A DNA stretch of 64,000 nucleotides from the NCBI RefSeq assembly GCF_963668515.1, contig NZ_OY764865.1:62001-126000 (forward strand). Direction: 5' to 3'. Below the pieces are notes generated by a model. It did not search any database. It was not told where the DNA came from and saw nothing but the letters and a program-made list of their open reading frames with translations. The position numbers and the translations under genes are program-made. Source of the stretch: an uncultured Ilyobacter sp. (lineage in GTDB: Bacteria; Fusobacteriota; Fusobacteriia; Fusobacteriales; Fusobacteriaceae). Numbering within the stretch: the stretch's first letter is position 1; each line of letters begins with the position of its first letter. Positions 44,155-52,542 of this stretch are shown piece by piece.

Positions 44155-44847
44155 CTACCATTTGATTGGAAGAAAGATTCTTTCCTCTCTTCCATTTACC
44201 ATATAGCTGAGTTCAAGGCTTTCTGGAAGATTATCCTTATCCATCACATTAAACACTATCCATTTTCTTTCATAGAGTCCAGCAGGAACCTGAAACTCTC
44301 CAGACATAAGATGTGCATCTGGAAATACCTTACCTCTTTCTAACTCTTTTTTACTCTTATACAATTCGTCTATTGTGAGAGATGCAACCCCACCTGCCAA
44401 AAGAGCTACCCCTACATTACTCCAGCTGTTGTCTGTAAAGGCTGCCAAGAGTCCACCACCTATTGCTGCAAAGCTAAAACCGGTACTTCTGTTCTGCTCT
44501 TTTCTTCTCTTTTCAGCCATTGTTGCCTCATACCATCTGTTAAGTTCCTGACCGGAAGTTATTTTTATCTCACTGTTAAACTTTTCATTATTAAAATTAA
44601 CATTTACATCAGATACCCTTGCTATATTACCGGTTCTGTTTTCCACGGTAAAAACCATAAATTTATAAAAATCACTACTCATGGCCTTTTCCATGTCCCC
44701 GCTTATGAGAAGTCCTGCCTCAGTAGGAGCCTTTCTCTTTTCAGCTATACTTCCATCTTCCCTTATCTGTTTCCCGTATTTACCAGAGTGTACAGATGCA
44801 CATGATAAGAGCATTGAGATTACTGCCATAATGATTATCTTCTTCAT
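44155..44847 (-). CDS. Putative lipoprotein of unknown function
   Basis: A 230-residue protein whose signal peptide ends M-L-L-S-C (Cys16), so a lipoprotein. An internal hydrophobic segment (FAAIGGGLLAAF then VGVALLAGGVASLTI, residues about 127-158) resembles a glycine-zipper hairpin. It is flanked by beta-rich regions; the C-terminus has FNVMDKDNLPESLELSYMVNG. No family is recognised with certainty. Monocistronic, divergent from coaX. Confidence 0.72.
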   Translation of the reverse strand: MKKIIIMAVISMLLSCASVHSGKYGKQIREDGSIAEKRKAPTEAGLLISGDMEKAMSSDFYKFMVFTVENRTGNIARVSDVNVNFNNEKFNSEIKITSGQELNRWYEATMAEKRRKEQNRSTGFSFAAIGGGLLAAFTDNSWSNVGVALLAGGVASLTIDELYKSKKELERGKVFPDAHLMSGEFQVPAGLYERKWIVFNVMDKDNLPESLELSYMVNGREERIFLPIKW

Positions 44848-44980
44848 TTTATCACCGTCCCTGTGAATATACTTTATAATATATCCTTCAAATTAATCCA
44901 TGTTTTTCCTACGCTGTGAAAAAATAATTATATATTCAGTATACATATCTTCTATCTTTAAGACATATTATTTAATTTAT

Positions 44981-45009
44981 TTGAATTTTATTTTCCTCTA
45001 TATTATAAT
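44981..45009 (+). promoter_or_regulatory. Promoter of coaX
   Basis: TTGAAT (44981-44986), 17-nt spacer, TATAAT (45004-45009), 32 bp before the ATG. Confidence 0.75.
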
Positions 45010-45041
45010 AGGGGTAAATCATTTATTCAGGGGGAATAATT

Positions 45042-45818
45042 ATGCTCTTAGCTTTTGATATAGGAAACACCCATATAGTCTCTGGTATTTTAAACGACAG
45101 TGGTGAAGTCCTACTCACCTTCAGAGTTTCATCCAATGAAAAGCTTACTGAAGATGAATTTTTTTCATACCTTAGAAATATCACAAAATTCAATAATATC
45201 GATCTCCTGGATGTAAAGGGTATAGTCGTTTCATCTGTTGTTCCAAGTCTTTTGACAATATTTGACTTCCTTGGCAGGAAATATTTCAAAATAGTTCCTA
45301 TTGTTGTAGACCTTTCACTGAAACTTCCATTTACCTTTGCTGAGAACCTTAATCCCATAGGTTTTGGTGCTGACAGAATTATTGATATAACTCAGGCCCT
45401 GACTCTCTATCCCGACAGAAACCTTGTTATCTTTGATTTTGGTACTGCCACCACCTATGAAGTCCTTGTTGGTGGAGTCTATGTAGGAGGAGGTATCCTT
45501 CCAGGTATAGAGATGTCTATAAATTCACTCTATGGAAGTACCGCCAAGCTTCCAAAGGTTAAATTCGGAAAACCCGATTCGGTTCTCGGTAAGGATACAG
45601 TAGATCAGATAAAGGCGGGAATATTCTTCGGATATGCAGGTCAGATAAAGCACATCATCAAAAAAATAAAAGAGGAAGTCGACGATCCTTATGTGATAGC
45701 CACAGGAGGTTTGGGAAGAGTTCTTTCAGGTGAGATAGAAGAGATTGATGAATACTGCTCAGATTTAAGTGTCCAGGGACTTTTTACGATCTATCACCAA
45801 AACAAAACCGTATCATAA
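45042..45818 (+). CDS. coaX: Type III pantothenate kinase
   Basis: Phosphorylates pantothenate, the first step of CoA synthesis. The 258-residue ASKHA protein begins MLLAFDIGNTHIVSGIL (phosphate-1 motif DxGNTxxxxG). It contains GFGADRIIDITQALTLYP, the DFGTATTYEV phosphate-2 motif and GGGILPGIEMSINSLYGSTAKLP; YVIATGGLGRVLS is near the C-terminus. Type III kinases need a monovalent cation and are not feedback-inhibited by CoA. Single-gene unit with its own promoter and terminator. GGGGGAA ribosome site. Confidence 0.96.
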   Translation: MLLAFDIGNTHIVSGILNDSGEVLLTFRVSSNEKLTEDEFFSYLRNITKFNNIDLLDVKGIVVSSVVPSLLTIFDFLGRKYFKIVPIVVDLSLKLPFTFAENLNPIGFGADRIIDITQALTLYPDRNLVIFDFGTATTYEVLVGGVYVGGGILPGIEMSINSLYGSTAKLPKVKFGKPDSVLGKDTVDQIKAGIFFGYAGQIKHIIKKIKEEVDDPYVIATGGLGRVLSGEIEEIDEYCSDLSVQGLFTIYHQNKTVS

Positions 45819-45828
45819 ATATTATATT

Positions 45829-45880
45829 AAAAAATACAGGGCTGATGAAAATTTTTCAGGCCTGTATTTTTATTTTTTTA
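45829..45880 (+). terminator. Terminator after coaX
   Basis: AAAAATACAGG and CCTGTATTTTT arms around a 20-nt loop, then a T-rich tail. Confidence 0.85.
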
Positions 45881-45917
45881 TAAATATATTCTTTTAAGTT
45901 TTTCATTAATTCTCATT

Positions 45918-46700
45918 CTAGACCACGTCAGACTTTTGAGAAACATTTTTCAGAAAGGCTTTTTTTATCCTGGAGATTATCTCCAAAGCTTCTAGGGGAT
46001 CTAAGGCATCATCTACAAAGACTCCCAAAATAAAATGGGTATTTCCCAAAAATACAATTCCAATATCATGATAAAAATCTCCTACCTCTCCGCTTCTGTA
46101 TGTACTCTCCCATTCTGGGATATAATTCCTTACACCTCTTCCAACTCTTTGATATTTTAACATCTCCACTGAAAGATCACTTATTTCTTTATTTTTAAAT
46201 ACAGACCTGTTGTATATTTTTTCCAGAATATTGGCCATATCCCTTATGCTGGTTATATTTTCCTTTCCCTTCTCAATTGCAGAAAAATCCAGCATTTTTC
46301 TTTGAACCTTTGTATCCATGAGCCCCATTCTTTCTATTCTGTCATTTATCCTATCCAGTCCAAATAAATTAAGCAGTGTATTTATAGCAGTATAGTCATT
46401 AGCTGTCATCATGAGAATTATAAGATCTTTCAGGGTATAGGAACTTATGGAAAGGTCTCTTATAAGGCTGAGATATGATACACCCGTCTCCTTTATATCT
46501 ATCCTGTCATCTAGAGTGTACTGGCCTTCCTCTACCTCTTTTAAGACTTCTACCATTACCATTATTTTCATAACAGTGGGAGATCTGAAAACCTTGTTGC
46601 ATCTGTGAGATATCAGCACCTTGTTATCTGAGAGATTTTTTGCATAGACAGAAACAGTGTCCCCATATTCCTTCATAATCTTTACTATCTCATTCTGCAT
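45918..46700 (-). CDS. Class A beta-lactamase-like protein with degenerate active site
   Basis: A 260-residue protein of the serine-hydrolase/penicillin-recognising fold, close to the YbbE/PenP-like class A group. The active-site helix reads FRSPTVMKI, so the SxxK position is Thr42-V-M-Lys45 rather than Ser. The SDN triad position reads N-D-Y (TANDYTAINTLL), and the KTG strand reads R-S-G. No signal peptide is present. The start is the ATG at 46700, eight bases after GGGGGAG. Hydrolysis of beta-lactams is doubtful. It follows the 268-residue gene by overlap. Confidence 0.75.
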   Translation of the reverse strand: MQNEIVKIMKEYGDTVSVYAKNLSDNKVLISHRCNKVFRSPTVMKIMVMVEVLKEVEEGQYTLDDRIDIKETGVSYLSLIRDLSISSYTLKDLIILMMTANDYTAINTLLNLFGLDRINDRIERMGLMDTKVQRKMLDFSAIEKGKENITSIRDMANILEKIYNRSVFKNKEISDLSVEMLKYQRVGRGVRNYIPEWESTYRSGEVGDFYHDIGIVFLGNTHFILGVFVDDALDPLEALEIISRIKKAFLKNVSQKSDVV

Positions 46701-46717
46701 AAAACCATCTCCCCCTA

Positions 46718-47524
46718 TCAAATAATTTTTATCTTTATATCTTCTACCTTTCCTATTTTAAATTCATGATCCAGCAACATATATTTTCTAGGATTTACAG
46801 CAAAAAGGTTGTACTCTACCTTCATGGTACTGTCATTTAAGAAACTAAAATACTCTATAAGATTTCCCGCCTGATTTCCCACCTTGACAGTTATTTTAGA
46901 CATCTGATCCAAAAATACCTCTAGTCCATCTCTATCTAGATCTAATAGTTCCTCTAGAGAATTTTCCGTAAATACAACCTCACCAGACCTATCTGCAGAG
47001 TCATAGAGAAACCAGAAAAATTTAAAAACCAAGGGCATATAAAAATCTTCCCCTGATTCTTTTATCTTACTCAGTATCATCTTTCCATAAATATCTAACT
47101 TCTCAAATATCTCCTGGGCTTCCTTTTCCTCTCGGTTCAGGTCATTCATTGCCATGTATATATTTTCTACTCTCTCTTTGTCATACTCATCCTCAGCCAT
47201 AAGCTCTATGATTTCGTCTTCATCTATTCCATGATTCTTTAGCTCCCCTATTATCATCTTCTCAGTATCTACGAGGCCCCTATATATCCCATCAGTCATG
47301 TCCTCTAGTATTGTTTTCAGTTTCTCATAATAAAGGAGCTCCTCCTGATTGTCGTCCTCTTCCAGATCCATTATCACGCTCTCCATGCCGTTTAAGAACT
47401 CTCCCTCGAGATAACGTGAAAGTATCCTGAGATCCTCTAGGCTCATCTTTAGCTTTACATCTACATCTAGCTCCCCTATTATATCTCTGTTCTTTATTTT
47501 AAATCCTTTTCCGATTATTTCCAT
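46718..47524 (-). CDS. Unknown acidic protein
   Basis: A 268-residue, strongly acidic, helical protein. There is no signal peptide and no membrane helix. The C-terminal third (SITVK-like TVKVGNQAGNLIEYF and NPRKYMLLDHEFKIGKVEDIKIKII) may be a beta domain. No motif recognised. It is followed within about 20 bp by the beta-lactamase-like gene in an apparent two-gene operon. Confidence 0.65.
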   Translation of the reverse strand: MEIIGKGFKIKNRDIIGELDVDVKLKMSLEDLRILSRYLEGEFLNGMESVIMDLEEDDNQEELLYYEKLKTILEDMTDGIYRGLVDTEKMIIGELKNHGIDEDEIIELMAEDEYDKERVENIYMAMNDLNREEKEAQEIFEKLDIYGKMILSKIKESGEDFYMPLVFKFFWFLYDSADRSGEVVFTENSLEELLDLDRDGLEVFLDQMSKITVKVGNQAGNLIEYFSFLNDSTMKVEYNLFAVNPRKYMLLDHEFKIGKVEDIKIKII

Positions 47525-47603
47525 ATTATCAGCTCCTTTTATAGTTTATTCTGAGATTTTACTATCTTCCTTTGTTGCAAAATAAAAACTAAATTAAAAG
47601 AAG

Positions 47604-47622
47604 CCCTATAAAAGGGCTCCTT
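47604..47622 (-). terminator. Terminator upstream of the unknown gene at 46.7 kb
   Basis: Minus-strand AGCCC-TTTTATA-GGGCT followed by TCTTTT, just after the small 68-residue frame; it suggests a transcript ends here. Confidence 0.7.
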
Positions 47623-47638
47623 ACAAAAGGGAGAGTTA

Positions 47639-47845
47639 CTACAGCCTTTTCTCAAAATTATAAAGCCTGTAGTTTGTATGAAAATAAAAAAGGAGAGAGT
47701 TAATAATGTTATTGCAGTCTGTCTTCTTATTGTCTTCTGTAACTTTGCGAGAGTCGGAAGTCATAAAGAGGTTTTCTGCATTTTCCAGCCGATAAATCAG
47801 CTTTCCTTTTTTTCTTCTCAATATTTTGACTACTACTTTCCCCAT
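47639..47845 (-). CDS. Possible small protein (68 residues)
   Basis: A short frame: MGKVVVKILRRKKGKLIYRL is basic and plausible for a start, followed by low-complexity hydrophilic sequence and NIINSLLFYFHTNYRLYNF. A possible promoter (TTGGTA-16-TATAAT) lies just upstream and a terminator hairpin follows within 20-35 bp, so a short transcript is likely. The ribosome site is weak. It could equally be a non-coding RNA. Confidence 0.35.
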   Translation of the reverse strand: MGKVVVKILRRKKGKLIYRLENAENLFMTSDSRKVTEDNKKTDCNNIINSLLFYFHTNYRLYNFEKRL

Positions 47846-48060
47846 AAAGTTTAAAGAAATTATAAAAAATTTAAACTAGTTACCAACCCCAATAAATAAT
47901 GGAATAAAACCTTAATATAATTTATTAAAAGCAACCTTTTTCTGAATTATTTTTCCCTCACTAAAATTTTAGAAGATTTTAAAAAATTACCTTTTTAGAT
48001 TTTTCAAACTTCGGTTTTATAATTGCATCTCGATAATTTATTGTATATTAAAACCAAAAA

Positions 48061-48088
48061 AAAAAGAGCAGTAAAACACTGCTCTTTT
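48061..48088 (-). terminator. Terminator after the porin gene
   Basis: Minus-strand AAAAGAGCAGT-GTTTT-ACTGCTCTTTT stem-loop followed by a long T run; a strong terminator typical for a highly expressed gene. Confidence 0.93.
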
Positions 48089-48096
48089 AAAATCTA

Positions 48097-49053
48097 TTAC
48101 ATTACAGCTTTAAATCCTACTACAGCTTCAAACTCGTTATCAGCTGTATGACCTGTAGATGAAGTATCGTGGATAGAAGTGTTGTCATCATATACTTTAT
48201 AACCTGCGTATGCATGGAAGCTTAATGCATCATCATGCTTATATTTTGCAAGTAGTCCTGGCTGTACATAGAACTCGGTTGAGTCTGCGTCTCTTCCTTT
48301 TTTCCATGTGTGGTCATAAGACTCGATTCCGAACTCAGTGTTGAATGTTAGAGATGTCTTATCTCCCTCAAACAGTGGGTAAGCGAAGTTAGTATAGTGC
48401 TCGACATCAACGTCTAATCTGTCTGCATTTTCTTTATACCATAGGTAAACCTCTGTATAAGAGTTCCAGTACTCGTTCCAAGTAGTGTCTAGGCTAAAGT
48501 CTAGCTGTGCACGTAGGTCAGATGAGTGACCATTTGTTGTCTTTACTCCGGATGTGTACTCATCTTTATCAGAAGTCTGATAACCTAACTCTGTATACCA
48601 TCCGAAATCTGTTCTCTCAGTAAGGCTTGTAGAGTTTACATATTTGATATAGTATTTTTCTGAAACAGAATCAGTACCAGTTCCATTTTTTACTGAATCA
48701 TATGCATCGTAGTCCATCTCGAATCTGATATCATTTGACCAAGTTTTTCCAAACATATCATAGTCAGCAAGTTTCCTCTTGAATCCAAACTCTCCGTCCC
48801 ATCCTTGATAGTTGTCTCCACCGTCTACATCATAGTAGTCTCTGTCTAAGTCAAATATGAAACTCCAGTCATCATTGATTTTAGCAGAACCTTTAGCTAA
48901 AGTATACTCAACTTGATCTTTATCATTTGTAACTTCTGATCCTTGATGGTGATTATTTAATTTGGCCTCATGTGTTAGGCTAAGGTTAGCCGCTGATGCC
49001 ATTGCTCCTACTGCAAGTAGGCCTGCTAAAGTAACTATAAGTCTTTTTTTCAT
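48097..49053 (-). CDS. Outer-membrane beta-barrel protein, porin-like
   Basis: A 318-residue protein with a clear signal peptide (MKKRLIVTLAGLLAVGAMASA, cleaved about residue 21). Alternating aromatic/polar strands follow, rich in Asp, Tyr and Trp: WSFIFDLDRDYYDVD, DIRFEMDYDAYD, RTDFGWYTELGYQTS, LRAQLDFSLDTTW, FHAYAGYKVYDD. This is a beta-barrel pattern similar in style to fusobacterial FomA-like porins. The final residues (AVVGFKAVM) lack the usual C-terminal Phe. It has a strong terminator and GGGGAGAGAT ribosome site. Confidence 0.82.
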   Translation of the reverse strand: MKKRLIVTLAGLLAVGAMASAANLSLTHEAKLNNHHQGSEVTNDKDQVEYTLAKGSAKINDDWSFIFDLDRDYYDVDGGDNYQGWDGEFGFKRKLADYDMFGKTWSNDIRFEMDYDAYDSVKNGTGTDSVSEKYYIKYVNSTSLTERTDFGWYTELGYQTSDKDEYTSGVKTTNGHSSDLRAQLDFSLDTTWNEYWNSYTEVYLWYKENADRLDVDVEHYTNFAYPLFEGDKTSLTFNTEFGIESYDHTWKKGRDADSTEFYVQPGLLAKYKHDDALSFHAYAGYKVYDDNTSIHDTSSTGHTADNEFEAVVGFKAVM

Positions 49054-49366
49054 TATTATCTCTCCCCTTTTTCATTTTAATAACTTCCAAAATCTCTCGC
49101 TAATGTAAGTATATTTAACTTTTACCCTTATTTAAAATATATTTTTTATATGCAAACCATTTTTTTTATTATAGAGAATTATTGTTTTTTATTTAGTTCT
49201 TTAAAATAAAGCTTTATAAGGTAAACAACCGTTCACTTTATGCAACGATAAAGCTCTTTTTTGGAAAAAAACGTCCAATTTTTCCACATATTTTTGTGAA
49301 ATTTTTTTTATATTCCCAGATACACCCCTACCTGTTATTCTCATATGTCGTTTTCACTACAATAAA
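49054..49366. other. Upstream region of the porin gene
   Basis: About 300 bp of AT-rich sequence; no gene seen. It presumably holds the porin promoter: a TATACT near 49110 on the minus strand is a candidate -10, but no convincing -35 was found. Confidence 0.35.
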
Positions 49367-49807
49367 TAACCCAAGTTGCTACTTAAAAAAAATTATTATA
49401 AATTACTGAATTTATCTGAATATTAGAGTCAAAAGATTTTGTCACGAATGAACACCAATAAAAGATAGGGAAATTAACACGAATAAGGACAAAAGCTTTT
49501 GGCCACAGAGAAAAGAAGAGAGTTTCACAGGGTTAAAACTAAAACCATATATGCTTTCTCTTGCAAGAGGTTTTTTATTCCTTTTCCCTTGCCATTGACA
49601 AAATCAGCGTTAAGAATAACCGCAGTGAAATCCTTAGAAAAAATCGACTGTTTGAGCATAGCGAGTTTCGAGTTTTTCTTGGATTTCCAAGGGCATTTAG
49701 CTGATTTTTCACAGGCTTGAACTTTTGGTTACTTTTCTTTCAAGAGAAAAGTAACGAATCCCGATAAATTCAATACTTTAATTTAATAAAGGTAGCAACT
49801 TAGGTTA
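49367..49807 (+). repeat. Interspersed repeat copy R3 (complete, with terminal inverted repeats)
   Basis: A 441-bp element. Left end AACCCAAGTTGCTACTT, right end GGTAGCAACTTAGGTTA: inverted repeats of about 17 bp with one or two mismatches. The interior has the CACGAATGAACACC block, a CACAGAG tract, the GAGCATAGCGAGTTTCGAG block and the GTTACTTTTCTT hairpin. Non-coding. Confidence 0.88.
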
Positions 49808-49987
49808 AATAGCACTTTTTCAACTTATTGAGAATAAGAAATATTCTTATTTTAAAAAATAATATTCACACTCATTTTCACTTAAAAATATACATTCTTA
49901 AATAATTGGATTTTTCATAAACACACATAAAATTTAAATCCATTGACAAAAATTTTTTTTCTGGTTTTTATAAAAAATTTAAAATAC

Positions 49988-50016
49988 AAAAAAAAGACGA
50001 GTATATACCCGTCTTT
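49988..50016 (-). terminator. Terminator after rpsI
   Basis: Minus-strand GACGGGTA-TA-TACTCGTC stem with one G-U pair, flanked by A and T runs. Confidence 0.88.
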
Positions 50017-50033
50017 TCCATAAAATTGTAAAC

Positions 50034-50432
50034 TTATCTTTTTGAGAACTGTGGTGATCTTCTTGCTTTTTTCTTACCGAATTTCTTTCTTTCTACCATT
50101 CTAGAGTCTCTAGTTAGGAAACCAGCTTCTCTTAATGCTTTCTTTAAAGATTCGTCAGAAGAAAGAAGAGCTCTTGATATACCGTGTCTGATAGCTCCAG
50201 CTTGTCCGGCATTTCCTCCACCATCTACATTTATCTTTACTGTAAATTTATCCAAAGTCTCAGTAAGTACTAGCGGCTGTTCTACAATTTTAGAAAGAAT
50301 TTCTCTTCCACCAAAATATTCTGCCATAGTTTTACCATTAATCTCTATTCCAGATCCACCAGGGATAAGTCTTACTCTTGCTACAGAAGTTTTTCTTCTT
50401 CCAGTTCCTATATATTGCATCATTTCTGCCAC
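50034..50432 (-). CDS. rpsI: 30S ribosomal protein S9
   Basis: Canonical S9: [20 protein letters not shown] at the N-terminus, [20 protein letters not shown], and the C-terminal [16 protein letters not shown] whose tail reaches the P-site tRNA. The start is taken as GTG at 50432 ([11 protein letters not shown]...), nine bases after AGGAGG; an internal ATG pair near residue 4 is the alternative. About 132 residues. Second gene of rplM-rpsI with an 18-bp gap. Confidence 0.95.
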   Translation of the reverse strand: MAEMMQYIGTGRRKTSVARVRLIPGGSGIEINGKTMAEYFGGREILSKIVEQPLVLTETLDKFTVKINVDGGGNAGQAGAIRHGISRALLSSDESLKKALREAGFLTRDSRMVERKKFGKKKARRSPQFSKR

Positions 50433-50450
50433 TGTCAATTACCTCCTAAA

Positions 50451-50885
50451 TTATAGTTCTACCGTTTCTGGCTTTTGTGCTGCGTGAGTGTGTTCAGCTC
50501 CAACAAATACTCTCAATCTTGTTAACTGCTCTCTTCCTAATTTGTTATTTGGAAGCATTCTCTTTACAGCTAGCATTAAAGCTTCTTCTGGTTTTTTAGC
50601 TAAAACTTCTTCAAGTCTTCTCTCTCTTAGCCCTCCAGGGAATCCAGAATGGTTATAATACATTTTGTCAGTAAGTTTCTTTCCAGTTACAGCAATTTTT
50701 TCCATGTTAGTTACGATTACGAAGTCTCCCCCATCGATATGTGGAGTGTAAGTAACTTTATTTTTACCCATAAGTTTCTTAGCTATTTCAGCAGCTAATC
50801 TACCTAGAATTTTTCCCTCAGCATCGTAGTGATACCAGTCTCTTATTACATCTTCTTTTCTTTGCATTACGGTGTACTTGTTCAC
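50451..50885 (-). CDS. rplM: 50S ribosomal protein L13
   Basis: A 144-residue L13: [35 protein letters not shown], then [37 protein letters not shown] and [19 protein letters not shown], all diagnostic. L13 is an early 50S assembly protein and regulates its own operon in several bacteria. The 5' leader here is structured. It is followed by rpsI. Confidence 0.97.
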   Translation of the reverse strand: MNKYTVMQRKEDVIRDWYHYDAEGKILGRLAAEIAKKLMGKNKVTYTPHIDGGDFVIVTNMEKIAVTGKKLTDKMYYNHSGFPGGLRERRLEEVLAKKPEEALMLAVKRMLPNNKLGREQLTRLRVFVGAEHTHAAQKPETVEL

Positions 50886-50905
50886 TATTTTTTCCTCCTC
50901 AGTAA

Positions 50906-50951
50906 GTTATATTTACATAAATATAACGCAACGGTCCTTTGTGGGAAAGGA
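50906..50951 (-). promoter_or_regulatory. Two-hairpin leader of rplM (candidate L13 autoregulatory leader)
   Basis: Minus-strand TCCTTT-CCCAC-AAAGGA (50935-50951), then GTTATATTTA-TG-TAAATATAAC (50906-50927), just upstream of the ribosome site. L13 leaders with tandem hairpins are known in Firmicutes; the identification here is inference. Confidence 0.55.
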
Positions 50952-50966
50952 TTATTTTACCAAAGT

Positions 50967-50995
50967 ATTATATATTTTTTAACATTTTATGTCAA
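50967..50995 (-). promoter_or_regulatory. Consensus promoter of rplM-rpsI
   Basis: Minus-strand TTGACA (50990-50995), 17-nt spacer, TATAAT (50967-50972): both hexamers match the sigma-70 consensus exactly. Confidence 0.88.
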
Positions 50996-51082
50996 GACAT
51001 TTTACTTGAAATATAAATCTTAAAATTAAAATTTTACTTTCTGTCCCCTCTATACTGGACATCCTGTCACATTTTCAAAAAA

Positions 51083-51115
51083 ATAAAAAAACAAGACGAC
51101 TTTTAATCGTCCTGT
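51083..51115 (-). terminator. Terminator after the 225-residue gene
   Basis: Minus-strand ACAGGACGA-TTAAAAG-TCGTCTTGT stem, T run downstream. Confidence 0.85.
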
Positions 51116-51126
51116 TTCGGGATTTT

Positions 51127-51804
51127 CTAGTTATTTTCCTTTGGGTCTTCAGACTTAGGGATAGGTCTTCCAAACATCCACTCTATCTGTCTTCTGAGTC
51201 CAGTGAGATCATGTTCTTTTCCGTCAAGAAAGATTTTGTCATCTATAGGAAAGGCTATGAATTCCTCCTCTATACTCATATCATTCTTAAGATTAAGCTG
51301 AAGCTTCACGGATTCCTTGGTTCCAAACGGCCTAAACTCTGTCTTTACCGTCTTGATGAGATTTTCATCAGCCATTATTTTTTTTATCTCCTCTTCGCTG
51401 AACCTTCTTTGAGGGGGATATGCTGCTATGAAAAGGTCACAAGATTGTACAAACTTCAGTCCCTCAGGCTTTTTTTCCAGAAGGTCTAAGGTATACTTTC
51501 CTCTTTCTGTGATTAGAAAATTTTCAATATCTATGACTTTTTTTCCTGTTCCAAAAGGGGAAGCTGCTATACCGAATTCCCCCTTTGAAATAAGCTCGTC
51601 CTCTGGACCGTTCAGTCTCATTTCAAACATTGTATTTCTCTCAAGTCCGTCTAACTCCAAAACCATAGAAAGATTTTTCATAGGAAATGGGAAAACCGGT
51701 TGAATCATCTCAGAAAATGCTCCTAAAATGTCGATAGCTCCCCCTAATTGCTTATTTATTTTGGCTTTGTGTGCCACTATTAGATTTTTAACCTTTACTG
51801 CCAT
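51127..51804 (-). CDS. Unknown protein, DUF6941-like
   Basis: A 225-residue cytoplasmic protein. Segments such as KNLSMVLELDGLERNTMFEMRLNGPEDELISKG suggest a beta-sandwich N-terminal domain like that of DUF6941-type proteins. The second half has FIAFPIDDKIFLDGKEHDLTGLRRQIEWMFG. No catalytic motif recognised. Monocistronic between rplM and repeat R4; the DUF assignment is tentative. Confidence 0.65.
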   Translation of the reverse strand: MAVKVKNLIVAHKAKINKQLGGAIDILGAFSEMIQPVFPFPMKNLSMVLELDGLERNTMFEMRLNGPEDELISKGEFGIAASPFGTGKKVIDIENFLITERGKYTLDLLEKKPEGLKFVQSCDLFIAAYPPQRRFSEEEIKKIMADENLIKTVKTEFRPFGTKESVKLQLNLKNDMSIEEEFIAFPIDDKIFLDGKEHDLTGLRRQIEWMFGRPIPKSEDPKENN

Positions 51805-51889
51805 TTATTTCTCCCCTCTGATTTTTTTTGATTTTTATTTTTAAAAATTTTTATTGTTTTTATAGATTATTTATCATGCTTCTACTAAG

Positions 51890-52493
51890 TAACTCAAGTT
51901 ACTACTTAAAAAAAATTCTTATAAAATACTGAATTTATCCAAATATCAGAATCAAAAGATTTTGTCACGAATGGGCACTAATAAAATATAGGGAAATTAG
52001 CACGAATAAGGATAAAAGCTTTTGGCCACAGAGGACGCAGAGAAAAAGCAGGAGTTTCACAGAGTTAAAACCAAACTATATATGCGTTCTTTTGCGAGAG
52101 GTTTTTTATCCCTTTTCCCGTACTATCGATAAAATCAGAATTAATAATAGTCAAAAATTAAGGAATAACTGTACACATGTTTTTAATTTAGGCTTATATC
52201 ATCTTTTGTTTTTTGAATTTTCAAGTCGCAGGGCTTATACAGGAAAGAGCCTGCACTCAGCCGTCTTGCAGAATAAGTTAAGGGAGTTCAAGGATCGTCA
52301 GCGACTATGAAACACCTTATCCAGTGGATGAGCAGGGAACCGAGGACTGTAGCTTACAAAGGCGATAAAAGAAATATATACTTCCTAGACATTTGAAAAT
52401 TCTTGAACTTTTGGTTACTTTTCTTTCAAGAGAAAAGTAACAGGTTCGGATAAATTCAATACTTTAATTTAATAAAAGTAGCAACTTAGGTTA
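51890..52493 (+). repeat. Interspersed repeat copy R4 (complete, with terminal inverted repeats)
   Basis: A 604-bp element. Left end TAACTCAAGTTACTACTT, right end AAGTAGCAACTTAGGTTA (inverted, about 3 mismatches over 18). It carries the GAGCCTGCACTCAGCCGTC and GGGAACCGAGGACTGTAGC blocks seen in R1, where the central part is shorter, and the GTTACTTTTCTT hairpin of R2, R3 and R5. Non-coding. Confidence 0.88.
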
Positions 52494-52542
52494 AGTATCA
52501 TAATAGAGTTTACTTTTATTTACCAAATTAAATATAACATAT

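Noticed and set aside
46430-46445. CTTTCAGGGTATAG resembling the end of the nif RNA element
   Set aside because: It is inside the beta-lactamase-like coding sequence and lacks the paired arm and terminator.
47639-47845. Confident protein call for the 68-codon frame
   Set aside because: Weak ribosome site and low-complexity product; kept only as a low-confidence feature because a promoter and terminator flank it.
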